Shown: positions 1 through 4,850 of the stretch, in pieces
How positions within the stretch are numbered: position 1 is the stretch's first letter
Layout: every line of letters starts with the position of its first letter
The notes under the pieces: generated by a model
What the model saw: the letters and a program-made list of their open reading frames with translations, nothing else
Databases searched by the model: none
What the model was told of the DNA's origin: nothing
Made by a program: the position numbers and the translations under genes
Origin: Planctomycetaceae bacterium
GTDB lineage: Bacteria > Planctomycetota > Planctomycetia > Pirellulales > Thermoguttaceae
Reading direction: 5' to 3'
DNA: 6,235 nt
NCBI GenBank assembly: GCA_031283825.1
Contig: JAITAZ010000415.1
Coordinates: forward strand, 1 to 6,235

Positions 1-8
1 AAATATTT

Positions 9-23
9 TGTAACCGTTCACGG
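9..23 (+). repeat. TGTAACCGTTCACGG repeat, copy 1
   Basis: This is the first copy of a 15-nt motif that recurs in the window. The opposite orientation appears at 193-207 (partly degraded), 231-245 (one change) and 4831-4845 (exact). A decayed same-orientation copy lies at 147-161. Flanking A/T tracts are also similar between this copy and the one at 231-245, so the two could be terminal inverted repeats of a small element covering roughly 1-253. The left edge is at the window border, so the true boundary cannot be seen. Confidence 0.7.
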
Positions 24-55
24 ATTTTTAAATTCGGATTTGAATTACTAAACCC

Positions 56-138
56 AATGTAGAGACGCAATGCTTTGCGTCTCTATCGATGATCTTTTGA
101 TCGAACAATAGAGACGCAAGGCATTGCGTCTCTACATT
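56..138. repeat. 83-nt composite palindrome with nested hairpins
   Basis: The outer arms are 18 nt and perfectly complementary (56-73 with 121-138). Inside them is a second 11-bp pair (75-85 with 109-119), separated from the outer arms only by a T/G pair. The centre holds a small hairpin (86-90 with 100-104) containing two GATC sites. The same bases can instead fold as two separate 11-bp hairpins, 60-85 and 109-134, each with a 4-nt loop and the stem TAGAGACGCAA. From memory, similar TAGAGACGC palindromes are scattered through intergenic regions of several bacterial phyla, including cyanobacteria. I infer a non-autonomous dispersed repeat rather than a gene-specific regulator. Confidence 0.85.
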
Positions 139-192
139 TGTTAATTTGTAACTATTCACGTTTTAATTTGTCGATAAAAAAATAAAAAGTTT

Positions 193-207
193 AGTGAACG
201 GTTACAA
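193..207 (-). repeat. TGTAACCGTTCACGG repeat, copy 2 (degraded end)
   Basis: Read on the minus strand this is TGTAACCGTTCACT, matching copy 1 except for its last bases. The inverted orientation relative to 9-23 makes the pair look like terminal inverted repeats enclosing the 56-138 palindrome. The end corresponding to the second hairpin half is lost here, so it could not form the small stem seen in the other copies. Confidence 0.6.
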
Positions 208-216
208 AAATAATAT

Positions 217-247
217 GGTTTTTTAAAAAACCGTAAACGGTTACAAA
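217..247 (-). repeat. Repeat copy 3 overlapping a 16-bp palindrome
   Basis: Positions 217-232 form a perfect palindrome (GG, six T, six A, CC). It overlaps the motif copy at 231-245, where AACCG at 229-233 can pair with CGGTT at 238-242. The CC at 231-232 belongs to both structures, so the two folds are mutually exclusive. On the minus strand the small hairpin is followed by a run of T, which looks like an intrinsic terminator. It lies only 60 nt upstream of the GTPase gene and points away from it. Confidence 0.6.
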
Positions 248-267
248 TATTTTTTTGCGATGAATTA

Positions 268-296
268 TTGTAACGAAAATTATCATTTAATATCAT
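268..296 (+). promoter_or_regulatory. Possible sigma70-type promoter of the GTPase gene
   Basis: TTGTAA at 268-273 (4 of 6 against TTGACA) and TATCAT at 291-296 (5 of 6 against TATAAT) are separated by 17 nt. The predicted start would be near 302-304, leaving only a few untranslated bases before the ATG at 308. That fits the lack of a ribosome binding site and suggests an almost leaderless transcript. The match is modest and the region is AT-rich, so chance resemblance is possible. Confidence 0.4.
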
Positions 297-307
297 AATT
301 TATCTCT

Positions 308-2164
308 ATGGAATCATTACAGTTGATGCAATGGCGTCGTCAGGAGACGATTAGTGATCGTTTGCGTAAGTGGATGGAGTCGGCTCCGAAGTGGGAGGCG
401 GCGGATAATTGTAGCGGTCTTGTCAAGCGTTTTCTTCAGCGGACGAAATCTCTTGAGCGTCGTTTGGGCGCGCCTCTTATTGTTGCGATTCTTGGCGGCA
501 CTGGGACGGGCAAGAGTTCGTTGATAAATGCGATTCTAGGCGAGCGGGTTGTTCGCGAAGGCAACGAGCGTCCGACGACGGTCGAGCCGATTCTGATTAT
601 TCATAGTTCTATTGATCCGTCTAGTTTGGGCGTGGATATTACGTCGAGTGAAATTGGGTTGAATAAACGTAACGATAATTGTGGAGTTTTCGATTTATCT
701 GGAATTAAGATCGAGCGGCGTGATAATCCGATTTTGGAGACGATGGCGATAATCGATTGTCCTGATCCTGATACGACAGAAAATGCGGAATTGCGCGAGA
801 GTAATCTTGCGAGGTTACGTTCTGTTCTGCCGATTTGCGATTTATTAATTGTTACGGCGACGCAGCAGAAGTATCGTAGTCGCCGTGTGTTGGACGAGCT
901 TTCGGCGGCGGCGTCTGGCGCGCGGTTGATATTTGTTCAAACTCGCGCGGACGTTGACAGAGACATACGCGATGATTGGCGTAATCTTCTTGAAAATGAT
1001 TATGACGCCGGACAGATATTTTTTATTGATTCGTTATCGGCGTTTCGATTGCAGCAGGAGAAGGGACATTTGCCGAAAGAATTTGAGGAGTTTCGTCAAC
1101 TTCTTACGATTGGCTTGAATGACGAATCGGCGTTACGGATTAGGCGAGCGAATTATTATAGTCTTGCGGAGGCGGTGGTTTCGGAGTGTTGCGAGGAGAT
1201 AACGGAGCAGTGGGATGCGGTGAGCAAGTTGCGGGATCGTATTTCGGAGGAGCGTCGTCGGTTGGGCGAGCGGATGGCGGAGCGTATGCGGGACGAGTTG
1301 ATACGGGACAGGCGATTATGGGAATCGCGATTAGTTGGTCGGGTTGCTTCGCAGTGGGGTTATAGTCCTTTTTCGGTAGCGTTACGAATTTATCAGGGGT
1401 TGGGTTGGTTTTTTTCGGGTGCGTTGCTTTTTCGGGCGAGGTCTCCGGTTCAGCTTGCGATATGGGGAACGTATGCGGGAATAAGGTCGATTAAGAGTTG
1501 GTCGAAGAAGCGTAAGTCGAAGAAGGCGGCGGGCAATGCGGCGGGGAATGTTGTTTGGAATCAATGGGACGAGCATCGGTTGCGGGAGGCAGCGTTGATT
1601 TTGACGGGATTCGCAAATGACGCAAGAGCGCCGATTGAGCATTGCGATCCGAATTATGTTATGAATGAGGCGAGGGAGGCGGGTAATGCGTATGTTGTTG
1701 ATATTTCGCAGGAGTTGGAGGGAATTTGCGATAGACTAGCGAGAAAGAACAACAAATGGAGTCGTCGTTTATTTTATGAGATTTTATTAGTTGGGATGGC
1801 GTTTTTTATTTTGATTCGACCGGCAAAAAATTTCTTTTATGACACGCTTGTTGAGCCTCAGATTAAATTATTGGGAACTGATTTTTATTTAGTTTCGTGT
1901 TTTTGGATGATTATTTGGTGTTCGATTTTGTTGGGATTATTTATGTTTTGTATAAGATCGGGACTTGAGAAAGAGATAAGGGAGGCGTCGAATAGTTGGC
2001 AGCGTTTAGGCGCGTTGGAGTTATTCTTTGCGACGATTGAGGACGAGACTAACAAAATCATAAATTATCGAAACGAGCTTGACATAATACGTCAAAGAAT
2101 TGCAACAATAAATCAACAAGCCGAAAAACTTGACAAACGAATCGGCAGAAAAAAACATTCCTGA
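308..2164 (+). CDS. Membrane-anchored dynamin-like GTPase
   Basis: The 618-residue protein has a GTP-binding domain at about residues 55-250. The P-loop is GGTGTGKSS (63-71), followed by SLINAILGE, then the switch I segment RPTT (88-91), which together resemble the Dynamin_N consensus. The G3 motif is degenerate (DCPDPD, 150-155, instead of DxPG), and the likely G4 motif is TRAD (212-215) in place of T/NKxD. A charged coiled-coil-like stretch spans about 295-345. A moderately hydrophobic stretch at 350-395 precedes a very basic patch (399-406). Two clear transmembrane helices lie at about 487-505 and 527-549, followed by a 70-residue helical, charged tail. The order GTPase, helices, paired membrane segments, helical tail recalls mitofusins and bacterial dynamin-like proteins, so membrane remodelling or tethering is a reasonable inference; the substrate is unknown. 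The start ATG has no Shine-Dalgarno sequence. No partner gene is adjacent. The last 40 or so codons change to A-ending codons. Confidence 0.85.
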   Translation: MESLQLMQWRRQETISDRLRKWMESAPKWEAADNCSGLVKRFLQRTKSLERRLGAPLIVAILGGTGTGKSSLINAILGERVVREGNERPTTVEPILIIHSSIDPSSLGVDITSSEIGLNKRNDNCGVFDLSGIKIERRDNPILETMAIIDCPDPDTTENAELRESNLARLRSVLPICDLLIVTATQQKYRSRRVLDELSAAASGARLIFVQTRADVDRDIRDDWRNLLENDYDAGQIFFIDSLSAFRLQQEKGHLPKEFEEFRQLLTIGLNDESALRIRRANYYSLAEAVVSECCEEITEQWDAVSKLRDRISEERRRLGERMAERMRDELIRDRRLWESRLVGRVASQWGYSPFSVALRIYQGLGWFFSGALLFRARSPVQLAIWGTYAGIRSIKSWSKKRKSKKAAGNAAGNVVWNQWDEHRLREAALILTGFANDARAPIEHCDPNYVMNEAREAGNAYVVDISQELEGICDRLARKNNKWSRRLFYEILLVGMAFFILIRPAKNFFYDTLVEPQIKLLGTDFYLVSCFWMIIWCSILLGLFMFCIRSGLEKEIREASNSWQRLGALELFFATIEDETNKIINYRNELDIIRQRIATINQQAEKLDKRIGRKKHS

Positions 2165-2298
2165 AAAATTTTTTCCGTCTGTTCAATTAGAGCGATTAAG
2201 TTAAGCAATTGAGCGGTTATTAATTTCGTAATATTTCAAAAAGAAATTTTATAATATATCAGTGGAATATTTTTAACACGTATGAATATTTGACAACC
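2165..2298. other. AT-rich spacer after the GTPase gene
   Basis: I see no reading frame of note, no RNA gene and no convincing intrinsic terminator in these 134 nt. The GTPase stop codon is followed by a T-rich stretch but no GC-rich stem precedes it. The repeat-rich part of the spacer begins at 2299. Confidence 0.6.
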
Positions 2299-2348
2299 AA
2301 CCTCATTACCTCATTATTCGTTTACGTTTTTAATGAGGTAATGAGGTT
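2299..2348. repeat. 18-bp perfect inverted repeat built from a tandem octamer
   Basis: The arm AACCTCATTACCTCATTA (2299-2316) is perfectly complementary to 2331-2348 across a 14-nt loop. Each arm contains the octamer CCTCATTA twice in tandem, so the hairpin can also pair out of register by one octamer. No T run follows on the plus strand, so a simple intrinsic terminator is unlikely. Confidence 0.85.
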
Positions 2349-2357
2349 TGTGTGGGG

Positions 2358-2445
2358 AGGCGGTAATTGATCAGGTCGCCTACCTGATCGGTGATCAACC
2401 TGATCTATTACCGCCTACTGACGGACAACTACTGCGTAACATGAG
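2358..2445 (+). repeat. Intergenic repeat element, copy A
   Basis: The left part (2358-2416) is an 18-bp inverted repeat with one mismatch (2358-2375 with 2399-2416). It encloses a competing perfect 8-bp hairpin, GATCAGGT (2369-2376) with ACCTGATC (2382-2389). The right part (2412-2445) reappears inverted at 4585-4618 with 2 differences in 34 nt, and part of the left half also recurs there. Four GATC sites fall within 37 nt. It is not coding and no transposase is nearby. I infer a small mobile or dispersed palindromic element. Confidence 0.8.
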
Positions 2446-2476
2446 ATAGTAATATATCGGCGTAAAATTTATGTTA

Positions 2477-2567
2477 GCCCCGCATGGGGCGAGATGTGCA
2501 TAACCGGCGGTGTAGCGCAGCGTAACCGCCGGTAAAATGCCCCACAGACCGAAAGTCCCGCAGGGAC
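2477..2567. repeat. Cluster of three GC-rich hairpins
   Basis: Three stems follow each other: GCCCC (2477-2481) with GGGGC (2486-2490), ACCGGCGGT (2503-2511) with ACCGCCGGT (2525-2533), and GTCCC (2555-2559) with GGGAC (2563-2567). An alternative long-range pairing joins TGGGGC (2485-2490) to GCCCCA (2539-2544) and would enclose the middle stem. The GC-rich block stands out from the AT-rich surroundings. From memory, similar blocks with an AGTCCCGCAGGGACGACAT-like end occur as intergenic repeats in several bacterial groups. I read it as a dispersed repeat, not a riboswitch. Confidence 0.7.
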
Positions 2568-2601
2568 GACATTATGAATTATTGTAACGATAAATCAATT
2601 T

Positions 2602-2607
2602 TATAAT
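2602..2607 (+). promoter_or_regulatory. Perfect TATAAT hexamer, possible tilS -10 box
   Basis: TATAAT matches the sigma70 -10 consensus exactly. No good -35 box lies at 16-18 nt; TTGTAA at 2583-2588 is too close. The segment 2574-2590 just upstream is identical over 17 nt to 260-276 in front of the GTPase gene. If used, it would give tilS a leader of about 135 nt. Confidence 0.3.
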
Positions 2608-2689
2608 GTTGCCCCGCACGCGACTTGATTATCATGCGATTCTGTACTGTAGGTTGCGTTTCGTTCCACCTAAAGGTTATGCGTATATT

Positions 2690-2703
2690 GTCTCTGCGGG
2701 ACT
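2690..2703 (-). repeat. Partial inverted copy of the 2554-2567 hairpin segment
   Basis: Read on the minus strand, AGTCCCGCAGAGAC matches AGTCCCGCAGGGAC at 2554-2567 with one change. The pair could close a stem around 2568-2689, whose interior includes the TATAAT at 2602-2607. This may be a second, decayed repeat unit abutting the first in opposite orientation. Confidence 0.5.
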
Positions 2704-2750
2704 AATAAAAGTATTCCGCTGTAATATTAAAAAAACGCGCCGCTAACTAA

Positions 2751-3863
2751 ATGCTAGATATTTTTTCAACAATTTCCTTACATTATTATTTTATTCTTTC
2801 GATGATATTTTCTGATCAATGGTTTTTGTATGGTCTTTTTTTGGCGGTATCCGGCGGCGCGGACAGTTCGGCGATGTTGCATGGAGCGGTGCGATATGCG
2901 CGTTTGCGGGGGTTGCCTGTTCCGGTTGTTGGTCATGTTAATCATGGGTTGCGGGGCGAGGAGTCTGATGGCGACGAGATATTTGTTTCTTCACTTGCGG
3001 ACGAGTATGGATTGAAGTTTTTTTCTCATCGGATAACCGGCGAGGAGTGGAGTTTGGACGAGACGGGCAGCGTTGAGGCGGCGGCAAGGGAGATAAGATA
3101 TAAATTTTTGTCGAGCGCGGCGGTCAAGTGCGGTTGTCGATATATTGCAACCGCTCATACGGCAGACGATCAAGTCGAAACGGTTTTGCACAGACTATTA
3201 AGAGGAACGGGAATTAGCGGATTATGCGGGATTACGTTTGAGCGTCAGTTTAATTATGCCGTATCTATTGTTCGTCCGTTGCTTGGTTTGCGGCGGGCGG
3301 ATGTCATTCGATATTTAGAATCGATAAACAAAAATTATAGATTTGATTCAAGCAATGCGGGCGTAGATTTTACGCGAAATAAAATTCGCAATGAACTTTT
3401 GCCGACTTTGCGAAAGGATTTCAATTCAGGAGTTGACGACGCGATATTAAGGTTATCATCAATTGCCGACGGAGTGAATGATATTATTTCTGACTGGTAT
3501 GAACTACAATCAAACGAGATTATAATTAGCGCAACGAAAAATAAAATAGTATTGAATAGGACGAAATTGATTCAATTGAAAGCGGGAATGATTTGTGAAT
3601 TTTTCCGTCGTCTTTGGGGGCGGCAAGGTTGGTCGTTGCGATACATGGGTTATGAGAGATGGAATGAGTTAACGAAATTCGCGTTAGAGGGCGTTGGTTC
3701 GATGTCTTTAACCGGTTCAATTACGGCGGAGATTTTAAACAAAGATGATTCGCGTCGAGATAATAAATTTCAAGCAAATCGATTAAGCGAATCTAATCAA
3801 CAAAGCGATTATCTGATTATTAAAAATAATTCTCAAGACGCATTATCAGCTTGCGAGAGTTGA
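2751..3863 (+). CDS. tilS: tRNA(Ile)-lysidine synthetase TilS
   Basis: TilS uses ATP to attach lysine to C34 of tRNA-Ile(CAU), switching it from AUG to AUA reading; the enzyme is cytosolic and essential in most bacteria. The 370-residue protein shows the N-type ATP pyrophosphatase loop SGGADS (34-39), HVNHGLRG (62-69), HTADDQVET (136-144) followed by RLLRGTGISGL, RPLL (175-178), and the DSSNAGVDFTRNKIRNELLP region (199-218) typical of the family. The C-terminal part (about 270-370) is divergent and shorter than in the 430-residue E. coli enzyme, so the TilS_C domain is reduced or absent. The first ATG gives an unusual hydrophobic leader, and no Shine-Dalgarno site precedes it. Met18 (ATG at 2802) would give an N-terminus nearer the usual family length and is a fair alternative. 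Codons become A-richer toward the 3' end. Confidence 0.95.
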   Translation: MLDIFSTISLHYYFILSMIFSDQWFLYGLFLAVSGGADSSAMLHGAVRYARLRGLPVPVVGHVNHGLRGEESDGDEIFVSSLADEYGLKFFSHRITGEEWSLDETGSVEAAAREIRYKFLSSAAVKCGCRYIATAHTADDQVETVLHRLLRGTGISGLCGITFERQFNYAVSIVRPLLGLRRADVIRYLESINKNYRFDSSNAGVDFTRNKIRNELLPTLRKDFNSGVDDAILRLSSIADGVNDIISDWYELQSNEIIISATKNKIVLNRTKLIQLKAGMICEFFRRLWGRQGWSLRYMGYERWNELTKFALEGVGSMSLTGSITAEILNKDDSRRDNKFQANRLSESNQQSDYLIIKNNSQDALSACES

Positions 3864-3957
3864 AAAATTGCTTTACATTTATGAGTTGAAGCATTGAAGG
3901 GGGGCTTGCAGAGAGTTTCAGAATTGGTAGGATATTGCAATCAATTTTAAATTACGT

Positions 3958-4031
3958 GCGTCCGTGGCGCAACTGGATAGCGCATCGGTCTTCGGAACCG
4001 AGGGTTGGGGGTTCGAATCCCTTCGGGCGTA
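3958..4031 (+). tRNA. tRNA-Arg (anticodon UCG)
   Basis: A complete cloverleaf can be drawn. The acceptor stem is 3958-3964 with 4024-4030, including two G-T wobbles (positions 1-72 and 4-69). The D stem is GCGC (3967-3970) with GCGC (3980-3983). The anticodon stem is 3985-3989 with 3997-4001 around the loop CTTCGGA, giving anticodon TCG at 3992-3994. The variable loop is 5 nt, and the T arm is GGGGG-TTCGAAT-CCCTT. The discriminator base is A4031 and no CCA is encoded. It reads CGA codons, possibly CGG by wobble. It begins 94 nt after tilS. No duplicated 3' end suggesting an integration site is present in the window. Confidence 0.95.
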
Positions 4032-4060
4032 TTTTTCTTAAGGTTTTGAATGATTGAGAA

Positions 4061-4103
4061 ACAAAAATTCAACTTTAAATTTGCGGTATTTTTGAATTTT
4101 TGT
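4061..4103. repeat. AT-rich 12-bp inverted repeat downstream of the tRNA
   Basis: ACAAAAATTCAA (4061-4072) is perfectly complementary to 4092-4103, with a 19-nt loop. It lies 30 nt past the tRNA-Arg gene. It could help end the tRNA transcript, but the stem is nearly all A-T and no clean T run follows, so a terminator role is only a guess. Confidence 0.45.
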
Positions 4104-4136
4104 AACAATTATTTTTTGGTAATTATATCAGCGAAA

Positions 4137-4178
4137 AATTTGTTTTATCTTTTGAGATTCTAATCCTAGATTTCAAGT
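4137..4178 (+). repeat. Dispersed repeat, copy 1 of an inverted pair
   Basis: Positions 4158-4178 are an exact 21-nt reverse complement of 6173-6193. The likeness continues upstream: both copies carry an AAATTTGTTTT segment, with a few bases of indel between it and the exact block. The pair encloses the small membrane protein gene and recA. I infer two copies of a short dispersed element. Confidence 0.75.
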
Positions 4179-4182
4179 CGGT

Positions 4183-4230
4183 TTATCCTCCAATCGTTCA
4201 TTTTGTCCTCAAAGTCCTTATTGTCTCCTT
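4183..4230 (+). repeat. Irregular TCCT-rich tract before the membrane protein gene
   Basis: The pyrimidine-rich words ATCCTCC, GTCCTC, GTCCTT and GTCTCCTT follow each other at intervals of about 10-20 nt. The minus strand therefore looks like several Shine-Dalgarno sites, but no minus-strand gene follows them. The spacing is too irregular to call a true tandem repeat. Confidence 0.35.
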
Positions 4231-4236
4231 AAAATA

Positions 4237-4584
4237 ATGTGGTTTTTTGCGTTTAATTTTTGGTTTCGGCTTCCTTTTAGAGTTCGTTTAGGGGTTGTTT
4301 CAATATTGTTTCTTATTGTTGCGATAATATTGGCTTGCGTTGCTTTTAGCGATCCTGTTCATTATCCGGTCAATAGATATAGCGCAATAATTAGAATTGC
4401 TCCGATATTATTTTTACTCTGGCTTGCTTGGAGAGACTTGACGAGGATTCCGTTTTGGGTCTATATTGTTTCATTTCCGGTATTGATGATCTGCTTGATA
4501 AAACCGATGCTGTTTTTATACGTAATTCCAATAATTTTTGTAACAATATTCGGATTAACAAATCGGCAGAACAAAAAGAAATAA
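4237..4584 (+). CDS. Small four-helix membrane protein of unknown function
   Basis: I do not recognise the family. The 115-residue product is strongly hydrophobic, with four likely transmembrane segments at about residues 18-37, 50-65, 72-88 and 91-107. Basic residues sit at the N-terminal side (R11, R15, R17), in the loop between helices 2 and 3 (R66, R70), and in the C-terminal tail (NRQNKKK), suggesting both ends and that loop face the cytoplasm. The most distinctive stretch is RYSAIIRIAPILFLLWLAWRD (48-67 or so). No signal peptidase site or catalytic motif is visible. There is no Shine-Dalgarno site before the ATG. The reading frame is open throughout, and its codon drift matches the neighbouring genes, so I take it as real. 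A repeat element begins at the base right after its TAA stop. It is convergent with recA. Confidence 0.75.
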   Translation: MWFFAFNFWFRLPFRVRLGVVSILFLIVAIILACVAFSDPVHYPVNRYSAIIRIAPILFLLWLAWRDLTRIPFWVYIVSFPVLMICLIKPMLFLYVIPIIFVTIFGLTNRQNKKK

Positions 4585-4659
4585 CTCATGTTACTCAGTA
4601 TTTGTCCGTCAGTAGGCGTTTATTGATCAGATAGGCGGTAATAGATCAGGTAGGCGACC
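4585..4659 (-). repeat. Intergenic repeat element, copy B (rearranged)
   Basis: Positions 4585-4618 match the reverse complement of 2412-2445 with 2 differences in 34 nt. The following AGGCG...GATCAG unit of 19 nt is present twice in tandem (4614-4632 and 4633-4651, 4 differences), then a third partial AGGCGACC (4652-4659). Compared with copy A, this copy has gained one 19-nt unit. It also lacks 16 nt that in copy A lie between two GATCAGGT direct repeats, as expected for slippage. It begins immediately after the upstream stop codon. Confidence 0.8.
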
Positions 4660-4670
4660 GTAGGTTCGCA

Positions 4671-4785
4671 ACCTTTCGCCGAAAGGTCGCGTTGCCGAAG
4701 GCAACGATAAAATGGAGTCGACAATAATTAAAATCATTTCAGATTTACCGTCGGCTAACGCCGACGCGACCTTTCGGCGAAAGGT
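4671..4785. repeat. Composite palindrome with 22-bp arms and two inner hairpins
   Basis: The 22-nt arm 4671-4692 is perfectly complementary to 4764-4785. Each arm is itself a near-palindrome: ACCTTTCG (4671-4678) with CGAAAGGT (4680-4687), and GCGACCTTTCG (4766-4776) with CGAAAGGTCGC (4778-4788). Between the arms are two further 7-bp hairpins: CGTTGCC-GAA-GGCAACG (4690-4706) and CGTCGGC-TAAC-GCCGACG (4749-4766). The plan, outer arms around inner hairpins, is like that of 56-138, though the sequence differs. It lies between convergent genes and could slow transcription from both sides. Confidence 0.85.
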
Positions 4786-4824
4786 CGCCTACCTACTCCG
4801 CGATTCTCCGTCCTATCCGTGATT

Positions 4825-4845
4825 AAAAAACCGTGAACGGTTACA
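4825..4845 (-). terminator. Terminator-like hairpin after recA (repeat copy 4)
   Basis: On the minus strand, starting 6 nt after the recA stop codon, the sequence reads TGTAACCGTTCACGG then a T run. AACCG pairs with CGGTT around a TTCA loop, and six T follow. This has the form of a short intrinsic terminator in the correct orientation for recA. The stem is only five or six pairs, so efficiency may be low. It is also an exact copy of the motif at 9-23, so it may be a dispersed repeat that serves as a terminator by position. Confidence 0.5.
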
Positions 4846-4850
4846 ATATT

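Noticed and set aside
1382..1642. 86-residue minus-strand reading frame
   Set aside because: It lies wholly inside the GTPase gene on the opposite strand, is dominated by arginine and proline, and has no start signal; it is a shadow of the real frame.
2477..2572. Riboswitch in the tilS leader
   Set aside because: The stems match no riboswitch consensus I know, lie upstream of the candidate promoter, and look like a dispersed repeat.
3526..3720. 64-residue minus-strand reading frame inside tilS
   Set aside because: It lies wholly within tilS on the opposite strand, resembles no known protein and has no ribosome binding site.
3958..4031. tRNA-Arg as an integration site for a genomic island
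   Set aside because: No integrase gene and no direct repeat of the tRNA 3' end could be found in the window.
4183..4191. DnaA-box-like TTATCCTCC, hinting at an origin
   Set aside because: It differs from TTATCCACA at two positions, stands alone, and no dnaA, dnaN or gyrase gene is nearby.
4183..4230. Several Shine-Dalgarno-like sites on the minus strand
   Set aside because: No minus-strand reading frame follows at a suitable distance; the tract is better read as irregular low-complexity sequence.
4614..4659. Short tandem units that might suggest a CRISPR array
   Set aside because: The 19-nt units are directly abutting with no unique spacers, only two and a half copies exist, and no cas gene is present.
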